From positions 434,001 to 498,000 of the forward strand of contig NW_025963574.1 in NCBI RefSeq assembly GCF_910591885.1: a stretch of DNA of 64,000 nt, given 5' to 3'. A program made the position numbers and the translations under genes. Positions 1 to 12,719 of the stretch are shown piece after piece. The DNA is from Bombus terrestris. Taxonomy: Eukaryota > Arthropoda > Insecta > Hymenoptera > Apidae. The notes under the pieces were generated by a model. It was not told the DNA's origin, made no database searches, and saw nothing but the letters and a program-made list of their open reading frames with translations. Each line of letters opens with the position of its first letter. The first letter of the stretch is position 1.

Positions 1-3000
1 TCCCACGTTGTCCCACGTTGTCCCACGTTGTCCCACGTTGTCCCACGTTGTTCCATGGTTTCCCACGTTGTCCCACGGTGTGCAACGGTGTCCAACGATG
101 TCCAATGGTGTCCAACGATGTCCAACGGTGTCCAACGGTGTCCAACGATGTCCAACGATGTCCAACGATGTCCAACGGTGTCCAACGGTGTCCAACGGTG
201 TCCAACGGTGTCCAACGGTGTCCAACGGTGTCCAACGGTGTCCAACGATGTCCAACGATGTCCAACGGTGTCCAACGATGTCCAACGATGTCCAACGATG
301 TCCAACGGTGTCCAACGGTGTCCAACGGTGTCCAACGGTGTCCAACGGTGTCCAACGGTGTCCAACGGTGTCCAACGGTGTCCAACGGTGTCCAACGGTG
401 TCCAACGATGTCCAACGGTGTCCCACGATGTCCAACGATGTCCAACGGTGTCCCACGTTGTCCCACGTTGTCCCACGTTGTCCCACGTTGTCCCACGTTG
501 TCCCACGTTGTCCCACGTTGTCCCACGTTGTCCAACGATGTCCAACGGTGTCCAACGGTGTCCAACGGTGTCCCACGGTGTCCCACGATGTCCAACGGTG
601 TCCAACGGTGTCCAACGATGTCCAGCGGTGTCCAACGATGTCCAACGATGTCCAACGATGTCCAACGATGTCCAACGGTGTCCAACGATGTCCAACGATG
701 TCCAGCGGTGTCCAACGATGTCCAACGGTGTCCAACGATGTCCAACGATGTCCAACGGTGTCCAACGATGTCCAACGATGTCCAACGGTGTCCCACGATG
801 TCCAACGATGTCCAACGATGTCCAACGTCGTCCAACGGTGTCCCACGATGTCCAACGATGTCCAACGGTGTCCAACGATGTCCAACGGTGTCCAACGATG
901 TCCAACGATGTCCAACGGTGTCCAACGGTGTCCCACGGTGTCCAACGATGTCCAACGATGTCCAACGATGTCCAACGGTGTCCAGCGATGTCCCACGGTG
1001 TCCAACGGTGTCCAACGGTGTCCAACGGTGTCCCACGTTGTCCCACGTTGTCCCACGGTGTCCAACGGTGTCCAACGGTGTCCCACGTTGTCCCACGTTG
1101 TCCCACGTTGTCCCTCGTTGTCCAACGATGTCCAACGGTGTCCAACGGTGTCCCACGATGTCCAACGGTGTCCCACGTTGTCCCACGTTGTCCCACGTTG
1201 TCCCACGTTGTCCCACGTTGTCCCTCGTTGTCCCACGTTGTCCCACGGTGTCCAACGGTGTCCAACGATGTCCAAAGGTGTCCAACGGTGTCCCACGTTG
1301 TCCCACGTTGTCCCACGGTGTCCAACGATGTCCAACGGTGTCCCACGTTGTCCCACGTTTTCCCACGTTGTCCCACGTTGTCCCACGTTGTCCCACGTTG
1401 TCCCACGTTGTCCCACGTTGTCCCACGTTGTCCCACGTTGTCCCACGTTGTCCCACGTTGTCCCACGGTGTCCAACGGTGTCCAACGGTGTCCCACGATG
1501 TCCACCGATGTCCAACGGTGTCCAACGGTGTCCAACGGTGTCCAACGGTGTCCAACGATGTCCAACGATGTCCAACGGTGTCCAACGGTGTCCAACGATG
1601 TCCAACGATGTCCAACGATGTCCAACGGTGTCCCACGTTGTCCCACGTTGTCCCACGTTGTCCCACGTTGTCCCACGTTGTCCCACGTTGTCCCACGTTG
1701 TCCCACGTTGTCCCACGTTGTCCCACGATGTCCCACGTTGTCCCACGGTGTCCAACGATGTCCCACGTTGTCCCACGTTGTCCCACGGTGTCCAGCGGTG
1801 TCCAACGGTGTCCCACGTTGTCCCACGTTGTCCCACGTTGTCCCACGTTGTCCCACGTTGTCCCACGTTGTCCCACGTTGTCCCACGTTGTCCCACGTTG
1901 TCCAACGATGTCCAACGGTGTCCCACGTTGTCCCACGTTGTCCCACGTTGTCCCACGTTGTCCGACGGTGTCCAACGATGTCCCACGTTGTCCCACGTTG
2001 TCCCACGTTGTCCAACGATGTCCAACGGTGTCCAACGGTGTCCCACGTTGTCCCACGTTGTCCCACGTTGTCCCACGGTGTCCAGCGGTGTCCAACGATG
2101 TCCAACGGTGTCCAACGATGTCCAACGATGTCCAACGATGTCCAACGGTGTCCAACGGTGTCCAACGGTGTCCAACGGTGTCCAACGGTGTCCAACGGTG
2201 TCCAACAGTGTCCAACGGTGTCCAACGGTGTCCAACGGTGTCCAACGATGTCCAACGGTGTCCCACGATGTCCAACGATGTCCAACGGTGTCCCACGTTG
2301 TCTCACGTTGTCCCACGTTGTCCCACGTTGTCCCACGTTGTCCCACGTTGTCCCACGTTGTCCCACGTTGTCCAACGATGTCCAACGGTGTCCAACGGTG
2401 TCCAACGGTGTCCCACGGTGTCCCACGATGTCCAACGGTGTCCAACGGTGTCCAACGATGTCCAACGGTGTCCAACGATGTCCAACGATGTCCAACGATG
2501 TCCAACGATGTCCAACGGTGTCCAACGATGTCCAACGATGTCCAGCGGTGTCCAACGATGTCCAACGGTGTCCAACGATGTCCAACGATGTCCAACGGTG
2601 TCCAACGATGTCCAACGATGTCCAACGGTGTCCCACGATGTCCAACGATGTCCAACGATGTCCAACGTCGTCCAACGGTGTCCCACGATGTCCAACGATG
2701 TCCAACGGTGTCCAACGATGTCCAACGGTGTCCAACGATGTCCAACGATGTCCAACGGTGTCCAACGGTGTCCCACGGTGTCCAACGATGTCCAACGATG
2801 TCCAACGATGTCCAACGGTGTCCAGCGATGTCCCACGGTGTCCAACGGTGTCCAACGGTGTCCAACGGTGTCCAACGATGTCCAACGATGTCCAACGGTG
2901 TCCAACGGTGTCCCACGTTGTCCCACGTTGTCCCACGGTGTCCAACGGTGTCCAACGGTGTCCCACGTTGTCCCACGTTGTCCCACGTTGTCCCACGTTG

Positions 3001-3990
3001 TCCCACGTTGTTCCATGGTTTCCCACGTTGTCCCACGGTGTCCAACGGTGTCCAACGATGTCCAACGGTGTCCAACCGTGTCCCACGTTGTCCCACGTTG
3101 TCCCACGTTGTCCCACGTTGTCCCACGTTGTCCCACGTTGTCCCACGTTGTCCCACGGTGTCCAACGGTGTCCAACGATGTCCAACCGTGTCCAACGGTG
3201 TCCCACGTTGTCCCACGTTGTCCCACGTTGTCCCACGTTGTCCCACGTTGTCCCACGTTGTCCCACGGTGTCCAACGGTGTCCAACGATGTCCAACGGTG
3301 TCCAACGGTGTCCCACGATGTCCACCGATGTCCAACGGTGTCCAACGGTGTCCAACGGTGTCCAACGGTGTCCAACGATGTCCAACGATGTCCAACGATG
3401 TCCAACGGTGTCCAACGATGTCCAACGATGTCCAACGGTGTCCCACGATGTCCAACGATGTCCAACGATGTCCAACGGTGTCCAACGGTGTCCCACGTTG
3501 TCCCACGTTGTCCCACGTTGTCCCACGGTGTCCAACGATGTCCAACGGTGTCCCACGTTGTCCAACGGTGTCCCACGTTGTCCCACGTTGTCCCACGTTG
3601 TCCCACGTTGTCCCACGATGTCCCACGTTGTCCCACGTTGTCCCACGTTGTCCCACGTTGTCCCACGATGTCCCACGTTGTCCAACGATGTCCAACGGTG
3701 TCCCACGTTGTCCCACGTTGTCCCACGTTGTCCCACGTTGTCCCACGGTGTCCAACGATGTCCAACGGTGTCCCACGTTGTCCCACGTTGTCCCACGTTG
3801 TCCCACGTTGTCCAACGATGTCCAACGGTGTCCAACGGTGTCCCACGTTGTCCCACGTTGTCCCACGTTGTCCCACGGTGTCCAGCGGTGTCCAACGATG
3901 TCCAACGGTGTCCAACGGTGTCCCACGATGTCCACCGATGTCCAACGGTGTCCAACGGTGTCCAACGGTGTCCAACGGTGTCCAACGATG

Positions 3991-6970
3991 TCCAACGATG
4001 TCCAACGATGTCCAACGGTGTCCAACGGTGTCCCACGATGTCCAACGGTGTCCCACGTTGTCCCACGTTGTCCCACGTTGTCCCACGTTGTCCCACGTTG
4101 TCCCTCGTTGTCCCACGTTGTCCCACGGTGTCCAACGGTGTCCAACGATGTCCAAAGGTGTCCAACGGTGTCCCACGTTGTCCCACGTTGTCCCACGGTG
4201 TCCAACGATGTCCAACGGTGTCCCACGTTGTCCCACGTTTTCCCACGTTGTCCCACGGTGTCCAACGATGTCCAGCGGTGTCCAACGGTGTCCCACGGTG
4301 TCCCACGTTGTCCCACGTTGTCCCACGGTGTCCAACGATGTCCAACGGTGTCCCACGTTGTCCCACGTTGTCCCACGTTGTCCCACGTTGTCCCACGTTG
4401 TCCCACGTTGTCCCACGTTGTCCCACGTTGTCCCACGTTGTCCCACGTTGTCCCACGTTGTCCCACGTTGTCCCACGTTGTCCCACGGTGTCCAACGGTG
4501 TCCCACGTTGTCCCACGTTGTCCCACGTTGTCCCACGTTGTCCCACGTTGTTCCATGGTTTCCCACGTTGTCCCACGGTGTGCAACGGTGTCCAACGATG
4601 TCCAATGGTGTCCAACGATGTCCAACGGTGTCCAACGGTGTCCAACGATGTCCAACGATGTCCAACGATGTCCAACGGTGTCCAACGGTGTCCAACGGTG
4701 TCCAACGGTGTCCAACGGTGTCCAACGGTGTCCAACGGTGTCCAACGATGTCCAACGATGTCCAACTGTGTCCAACGATGTCCAACGATGTCCAACGATG
4801 TCCAACGGTGTCCAACGGTGTCCAACGGTGTCCAACGGTGTCCAACGGTGTCCAACGGTGTCCAACAGTGTCCAACGGTGTCCAACGGTGTCCAACGGTG
4901 TCCAACGATGTCCAACGGTGTCCCACGATGTCCAACGATGTCCAACGGTGTCCCACGTTGTCCCACGTTGTCCCACGTTGTCCCACGTTGTCCCACGTTG
5001 TCCCACGTTGTCCCACGTTGTCCCACGTTGTCCAACGATGTCCAACGGTGTCCAACGGTGTCCAACGGTGTCCCACGGTGTCCCACGATGTCCAACGGTG
5101 TCCAACGGTGTCCAACGATGTCCAGCGGTGTCCAACGATGTCCAACGATGTCCAACGATGTCCAACGATGTCTAACGGTGTCCAACGATGTCCAACGATG
5201 TCCAGCGGTGTCCAACGATGTCCAACGGTGTCCAACGATGTCCAACGATGTCCAACGGTGTCCAACGATGTCCAACGATGTCCAACGGTGTCCCACGATG
5301 TCCAACGATGTCCAACGATGTCCAACGTCGTCCAACGGTGTCCCACGATGTCCAACGATGTCCAACGGTGTCCAACGATGTCCAACGGTGTCCAACGATG
5401 TCCAACGATGTCCAACGGTGTCCAACGGTGTCCCACGGTGTCCAACGATGTCCAACGATGTCCAACGATGTCCAACGATGTCCAACGATGTCCAACGGTG
5501 TCCAACGGTGTCCCACGATGTCCAACGGTGTCCCACGTTGTCCCACGTTGTCCCACGTTGTCCCACGTTGTCCCACGTTGTCCCTCGTTGTCCCACGTTG
5601 TCCCACGGTGTCCAACGGTGTCCAACGATGTCCAAAGGTGTCCAACGGTGTCCCACGTTGTCCCACGTTGTCCCACGGTGTCCAACGATGTCCAACGGTG
5701 TCCCACGTTGTCCCACGTTTTCCCACGTTGTCCCACGGTGTCCAACGATGTCCAGCGGTGTCCAACGGTGTCCCACGGTGTCCCACGTTGTCCCACGTTG
5801 TCCCACGGTGTCCAACGATGTCCAACGGTGTCCCACGTTGTCCCACGTTGTCCCACGTTGTCCCACGTTGTCCCACGTTGTCCCACGTTGTCCCACGTTG
5901 TCCCACGTTGTCCCACGTTGTCCCACGTTGTCCCACGTTGTCCCACGTTGTCCCACGTTGTCCCACGTTGTCCCATGGTGTCCAACGGTGTCCCACGTTG
6001 TCCCACGTTGTCCCACGTTGTCCCACGTTGTCCCACGTTGTTCCATGGTTTCCCACGTTGTCCCACGGTGTGCAACGGTGTCCAACGATGTCCAATGGTG
6101 TCCAACGATGTCCAACGGTGTCCAACGGTGTCCAACGATGTCCAACGATGTCCAACGATGTCCAACGGTGTCCAACGGTGTCCAACGGTGTCCAACGGTG
6201 TCCAACGGTGTCCAACGGTGTCCAACGGTGTCCAACGATGTCCAACGATGTCCAACTGTGTCCAACGATGTCCAACGATGTCCAACGATGTCCAACGGTG
6301 TCCAACGGTGTCCAACGGTGTCCAACGGTGTCCAACGGTGTCCAACGGTGTCCAACAGTGTCCAACGGTGTCCAACGGTGTCCAACGGTGTCCAACGATG
6401 TCCAACGGTGTCCCACGATGTCCAACGATGTCCAACGGTGTCCCACGTTGTCCCACGTTGTCCCACGTTGTCCCACGTTGTCCCACGTTGTCCCACGTTG
6501 TCCCACGTTGTCCCACGTTGTCCAGCGATGTCCAACGGTGTCCAACGGTGTCCAACGGTGTCCCACGGTGTCCCACGATGTCCAACGGTGTCCAACGGTG
6601 TCCAACGATGTCCAGCGGTGTCCAACGATGTCCAACGATGTCCAACGATGTCCAACGATGTCCAACGGTGTCCAACGATGTCCAACGATGTCCAGCGGTG
6701 TCCAACGATGTCCAACGGTGTCCAACGATGTCCAACGATGTCCAACGGTGTCCAACGATGTCCAACGATGTCCAACGGTGTCCCACGATGTCCAACGATG
6801 TCCAACGATGTCCAACGTCGTCCAACGGTGTCCCACGATGTCCAACGATGTCCAACGGTGTCCAACGATGTCCAACGGTGTCCAACGATGTCCAACGATG
6901 TCCAACGGTGTCCAACGGTGTCCCACGGTGTCCAACGATGTCCAACGATGTCCAACGATGTCCAACGGTG
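3991..6970. repeat. 1,490-bp tandem duplication
   Basis: Two adjacent copies lie at about 3,991-5,480 and 5,481-6,970. Matching rare units are TCCCTCGTTG 4101/5581, TCCAAAGGTG 4151/5631 and TCCCACGTTT 4231/5711 (offset 1,480), then TTCCATGGTT 4551/6041, TCCAACTGTG 4761/6251, TCCAACAGTG 4861/6351 and TCCAACGTCG 5321/6811 (offset 1,490). The 10-bp step in offset is one extra TCCCACGTTG unit in the second copy. Private changes are T at 5173 in copy 1, and TCCCATGGTG at 5971 and TCCAGCGATG at 6521 in copy 2. Their scarcity suggests a young duplication. Confidence 0.88.
4501..5470. repeat. Copy of 1-970 displaced by 4.5 kb
   Basis: Unit by unit this block repeats positions 1-970 at an offset of exactly 4,500 bp, including TTCCATGGTT (51/4551), TGCAACGGTG (81/4581), TCCAATGGTG (101/4601) and TCCAACGTCG (821/5321). 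I found three substitutions: the unit at 4761 reads TCCAACTGTG, the unit at 4861 reads TCCAACAGTG, and the unit at 5171 reads TCTAACGGTG. The first two also occur in the next copy at 6251 and 6351, so they predate the 1,490-bp duplication; the third does not. Identity ends abruptly at 970/5470. Confidence 0.88.
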
Positions 6971-7680
6971 TCCAGCGATGTCCCACGGTGTCCAACGGTG
7001 TCCAACGGTGTCCAACGGTGTCCCACGTTGTCCCACGTTGTCCCACGGTGTCCAACGGTGTCCAACGGTGTCCCACGTTGTCCCACGTTGTCCCACGTTG
7101 TCCCACGTTGTCCCACGTTGTTCCATGGTTTCCCACGTTGTCCCACGGTGTCCAACGGTGTCCAACGATGTCCAACGGTGTCCAACTGTGTCCCACGTTG
7201 TCCCACGTTGTCCCACGTTGTCCCACGTTGTCCCACGTTGTCCCACGTTGTCCCACGTTGTCCCACGGTGTCCAACGGTGTCCAACGATGTCCAACGGTG
7301 TCCAACGGTGTCCCACGATGTCCACCGATGTCCAACGGTGTCCAACGGTGTCCAACGGTGTCCAACGATGTCCAACGATGTCCAACGATGTCCAACGGTG
7401 TTCAACGGTGTCCCACGGTGTCCAACGGTGTCCCACGGTGTCCCACGTTGTCCCACGTTGTCCCACGGTGTCCAACGATGTCCAACGGTGTCCCACGTTG
7501 TCCCACGTTGTCCCACGTTGTCCCACGTTGTCCCACGTTGTCCCACGTTGTCCCACGTTGTCCCACGTTGTCCCACGTTGTCCCACGTTGTCCCACGTTG
7601 TCCCACGTTGTCCCACGTTGTCCCACGTTGTCCCACGTTGTTCCATGGTTTCCCACGTTGTCCCACGGTGTGCAACGGTG

Positions 7681-10600
7681 TCCAACGATGTCCAATGGTG
7701 TCCAACGGTGTCCAACGGTGTCCCACGGTGTCCAACCATGTCCAACGATGTCCAACGATGTCCAACGGTGTCCAGCGATGTCCCACGGTGTCCAACGGTG
7801 TCCAACGGTGTCCAACGGTGTCCAACGATGTCCAACGATGTCCAACGGTGTCCAACGGTGTCCCACGTTGTCCCACGTTGTCCCACGGTGTCCAACGGTG
7901 TCCAACGGTGTCCCACGTTGTCCCACGTTGTCCCACGTTGTCCCACGTTGTCCCACGTTGTTCCATGGTTTCCCACGTTGTCCCACGGTGTCCAACGGTG
8001 TCCAACGATGTCCAAAGGTGTCCAACGGTGTCCCACGTTGTCCCACGTTGTCCCACGGTGTCCAACGATGTCCAACGGTGTCCCACGTTGTCCCACGTTT
8101 TCCCACGTTGTCCCACGGTGTCCAACGATGTCCAACGGTGTCCAACGGTGTCCCACGGTGTCCCACGTTGTCCCACGTTGTCCCACGGTGTCCAACGATG
8201 TCCAACGGTGTCCCACGTTGTCCCACGTTGTCCCACGTTGTCCCACGTTGTCCCACGTTGTCCCACGTTGTCCCACGTTGTCCCACGTTGTCCCACGTTG
8301 TCCCACGTTGTCCCACGTTGTCCCACGTTGTCCCACGTTGTCCCACGTTGTCCCACGGTGTCCAACGATGTCCAGCGGTGTCCAACGGTGTCCCACGGTG
8401 TCCAACGGTGTCCAACGGTGTCCCACGGTGTCCAACGGTGTCCCACGGTGTCCAACGGTGTCCCACGTTGTCCCACGTTGTCCCACGTTGTCCCACGTTG
8501 TCCCACGATGTCCCACGTTGTCCAACGATGTCCAACGGTGTCCCACGTTGTCCCACGTTGTCCCACGTTGTCCCACGTTGTCCCACGTTGTCCCACGTTG
8601 TCCCACGGTGTCCAGCGGTGTCCAACGATGTCCAACGGTGTCCAACGGTGTCCCACGATGTCCACCGATGTCCACCGATGTCCAACGGTGTCCAACGGTG
8701 TCCAACGGTGTCCAACGGTGTCCCACGTTGTCCCACGTTGTCCCACGTTGTCCCACGTTGTCCCACGTTGTTCCATGGTTTCCCACGTTGTCCCACGGTG
8801 TGCAACGGTGTCCAACGATGTCCAATGGTGTCCAACGATGTCCAACGGTGTCCAACGGTGTCCAACGATGTCCAACGATGTCCAACGATGTCCAACGGTG
8901 TCCAACGGTGTCCAACGGTGTCCAACGATGTCCAACGGTGTCCCACGATGTCCAACGATGTCCAACGATGTCCAACGTCGTCCAACGGTGTCCCACGATG
9001 TCCAACGATGTCCAACGGTGTCCAACGATGTCCAACGGTGTCCAACGATGTCCAACGATGTCCAACGGTGTCCAACGGTGTCCCACGGTGTCCAACGATG
9101 TCCAACGATGTCCAACGATGTCCAACGGTGTCCAGCGATGTCCCACGGTGTCCAACGGTGTCCAACGGTGTCCAACGGTGTCCAACGATGTCCAACGATG
9201 TCCAACGGTGTCCAACGGTGTCCCACGTTGTCCCACGTTGTCCCACGGTGTCCAACGATGTCCAATGGTGTCCAACGGTGTCCAACGGTGTCCCACGGTG
9301 TCCAACCATGTCCAACGATGTCCAACGATGTCCAACGGTGTCCAGCGATGTCCCACGGTGTCCAACGGTGTCCAACGGTGTCCAACGGTGTCCAACGATG
9401 TCCAACGATGTCCAACGGTGTCCAACGGTGTCCCACGTTGTCCCACGTTGTCCCACGGTGTCCAACGGTGTCCAACGGTGTCCCACGTTGTCCCACGTTG
9501 TCCCACGTTGTCCCACGTTGTCCCACGTTGTTCCATGGTTTCCCACGTTGTCCCACGGTGTCCAACGGTGTCCAACGATGTCCAAAGGTGTCCAACGGTG
9601 TCCCACGTTGTCCCACGTTGTCCCACGGTGTCCAACGATGTCCAACGGTGTCCCACGTTGTCCCACGTTTTCCCACGTTGTCCCACGGTGTCCAACGATG
9701 TCCAACGGTGTCCAACGGTGTCCCACGGTGTCCCACGTTGTCCCACGTTGTCCCACGGTGTCCAACGATGTCCAACGGTGTCCCACGTTGTCCCACGTTG
9801 TCCCACGTTGTCCCACGTTGTCCCACGTTGTCCCACGTTGTCCCACGTTGTCCCACGTTGTCCCACGTTGTCCCACGTTGTCCCACGTTGTCCCACGTTG
9901 TCCCACGTTGTCCCACGTTGTCCCACGGTGTCCAACGATGTCCAGCGGTGTCCAACGGTGTCCCACGGTGTCCAACGGTGTCCAACGGTGTCCCACGGTG
10001 TCCAACGGTGTCCCACGGTGTCCAACGATGTCCAACGGTGTCCAACGGTGTCCCACGGTGTCCCACGTTGTCCCACGTTGTCCCACGGTGTCCAACGATG
10101 TCCAACGGTGTCCCACGTTGTCCCACGTTGTCCCACGTTGTCCCACGTTGTCCCACGTTGTCCCACGTTGTCCCACGTTGTCCCACGTTGTCCCACGTTG
10201 TCCCACGTTGTCCCACGTTGTCCCACGTTGTCCCACGTTGTCCCACGTTGTCCCACGGTGTCCAACGATGTCCAGCGGTGTCCAACGGTGTCCCACGGTG
10301 TCCAACGGTGTCCAACGGTGTCCCACGGTGTCCAACGGTGTCCCACGGTGTCCAACGGTGTCCCACGTTGTCCCACGTTGTCCCACGTTGTCCCACGTTG
10401 TCCCACGATGTCCCACGTTGTCCAACGATGTCCAACGGTGTCCCACGTTGTCCCACGTTGTCCCACGTTGTCCCACGTTGTCCCACGTTGTCCCACGTTG
10501 TCCCACGGTGTCCAGCGGTGTCCAACGATGTCCAACGGTGTCCAACGGTGTCCCACGATGTCCACCGATGTCCACCGATGTCCAACGGTGTCCAACGGTG

Positions 10601-10820
10601 TCCAACGGTGTCCAACGGTGTCCCACGTTGTCCCACGTTGTCCCACGTTGTCCCACGTTGTCCCACGTTGTTCCATGGTTTCCCACGTTGTCCCACGGTG
10701 TGCAACGGTGTCCAACGATGTCCAATGGTGTCCAACGATGTCCAACGGTGTCCAACGGTGTCCAACGATGTCCAACGATGTCCAACGATGTCCAACGGTG
10801 TCCAACGGTGTCCAACGGTG
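7681..10820. repeat. 1,570-bp duplication with nested insert
   Basis: The segment 7,681-8,920 recurs as 9,251-10,820. Shared rare units at offset 1,570 are TCCAACCATG (7731/9301), TTCCATGGTT (7961/9531), TCCAAAGGTG (8011/9581) and TCCCACGTTT (8091/9661). From about 10 kb the offset becomes 1,900 (TTCCATGGTT 8771/10671, TGCAACGGTG 8801/10701), because the second copy contains an additional internal 330-bp duplication. TCCAACCATG was seen only at these two positions. Confidence 0.85.
9691..10350. repeat. 330-bp tandem duplication
   Basis: Copies lie at 9,691-10,020 and 10,021-10,350. Each runs through TCCAACGATG and TCCAACGGTG units, a 14-unit uninterrupted TCCCACGTTG run, then TCCCACGGTG, TCCAACGATG and TCCAGCGGTG. 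The equivalent stretch near 8.1-8.45 kb exists once, so this duplication happened inside the second copy of the 1,570-bp duplication and is younger than it. Confidence 0.87.
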
Positions 10821-12719
10821 TCCAACGGTGTCCAACGGTGTCCAACGGTGTCCAACGGTGTCCAACGATGTCCAACGATGTCCAACGGTGTCCAACGATG
10901 TCCAACGATGTCCAACGATGTCCAACGGTGTCCAACGGTGTCCAACGGTGTCCAACGGTGTCCAACGGTGTCCAACAGTGTCCAACGGTGTCCAACGGTG
11001 TCCAACGGTGTCCAACGATGTCCAACGGTGTCCCACGATGTCCAACGATGTCCAACGGTGTCCCACGTTGTCTCACGTTGTCCCACGTTGTCCCACGTTG
11101 TCCCACGTTGTCCCACGTTGTCCCACGTTGTCCCACGTTGTCCAACGATGTCCAACGGTGTCCAACGGTGTCCAACGGTGTCCCACGGTGTCCCACGATG
11201 TCCAACGGTGTCCAACGGTGTCCAACGATGTCCAGCGGTGTCCAACGACGTCCAACGATGTCCAACGATGTCCAACGATGTCCAACGGTGTCCAACGATG
11301 TCCAACGATGTCCAGCGGTGTCCAACGATGTCCAACGGTGTCCAACGATGTCCAACGATGTCCAACGGTGTCCAACGATGTCCAACGATGTCCAACGGTG
11401 TCCCACGATGTCCAACGATGTCCAACGATGTCCAACGTCGTCCAACGGTGTCCCACGATGTCCAACGATGTCCAACGGTGTCCAACGATGTCCAACGGTG
11501 TCCAACGATGTCCAACGATGTCCAACGGTGTCCAACGGTGTCCCACGGTGTCCAACGATGTCCAACGATGTCCAACGATGTCCAACGGTGTCCAGCGATG
11601 TCCCACGGTGTCCAACGGTGTCCAACGGTGTCCAACGGTGTCCAACGATGTCCAACGATGTCCAACGGTGTCCAACGGTGTCCCACGTTGTCCCACGTTG
11701 TCCCACGGTGTCCAACGGTGTCCAACGGTGTCCCACGTTGTCCCACGTTGTCCCACGTTGTCCCACGTTGTCCCACGTTGTTCCATGGTTTCCCACGTTG
11801 TCCCACGGTGTCCAACGGTGTCCAACGATGTCCAACGGTGTCCAACCGTGTCCCACGTTGTCCCACGTTGTCCCACGTTGTCCCACGTTGTCCCACGTTG
11901 TCCCACGTTGTCCCACGGTGTCCAACGGTGTCCAACGATGTCCAACCGTGTCCAACGGTGTCCCACGTTGTCCCACGTTGTCCCACGGTGTCCAACGATG
12001 TCCAACGGTGTCCCACGTTGTCCCACGTTGTCCCACGTTGTCCCACGGTGTCCAACGGTGTCCCACGTTGTCCCACGTTGTCCCACGGTGTCCAACGATG
12101 TCCAACGGTGTCCCACGTTGTCCCACGTTGTCCCACGTTGTCCCACGGTGTCCAACGATGTCCAACGGTGTCCAACGGTGTCCCACGGTGTCCAACGGTG
12201 TCCCACGTTGTCCCACGTTGTCCCACGTTGTCCCACGTTGTCCAACGGTGTCCCACGGTGTTCAACGGTGTCCCACGTTGTCCCACGTTGTCCCACGTTG
12301 TCCCACGTTGTCCCACGTTGTCCCACGTTGTCCCACGTTGTCCCACGGTGTCCAACGGTGTCCAACGATGTCCAACGGTGTCCAACGGTGTCCCACGATG
12401 TCCACCGATGTCCAACGGTGTCCAACGGTGTCCAACGGTGTCCAACGGTGTCCAACGATGTCCAACGATGTCCAACGATGTCCAACGGTGTCCAACGATG
12501 TCCAACGATGTCCAACGGTGTCCCACGATGTCCAACGATGTCCAACGATGTCCAACGGTGTCCAACGGTGTCCCACGTTGTCCCACGTTGTCCCAAGTTG
12601 TCCCACGGTGTCCAACGATGTCCAACGGTGTCCCACGTTGTCCAACGGTGTCCCACGTTGTCCCACGTTGTCCCACGTTGTCCCACGTTGTCCCACGATG
12701 TCCCACGTTGTCCCACGTT

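Larger units (their letters stand above)
1..12260. repeat. Array domain I, TCCAACGRTG-rich
   Basis: This part has long stretches of TCCAACGATG and TCCAACGGTG alternating with TCCCACGTTG runs. Signature units are TTCCATGGTT (51, 3011, 4551, 6041, 7121, 7641, 7961, 8771, 9531, 10671, 11781) and TCCAACGTCG (821, 2661, 5321, 6811, 8971, 11431); I did not see TCCAACGTCG elsewhere. TGCAACGGTG and TCCAATGGTG are also frequent. TTCCATGGTT is then absent until 32,900. The right edge is set near the TTCAACGGTG unit at 12,261, beyond which the 3.7-kb higher-order pattern takes over. The boundary is approximate. Confidence 0.8.
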
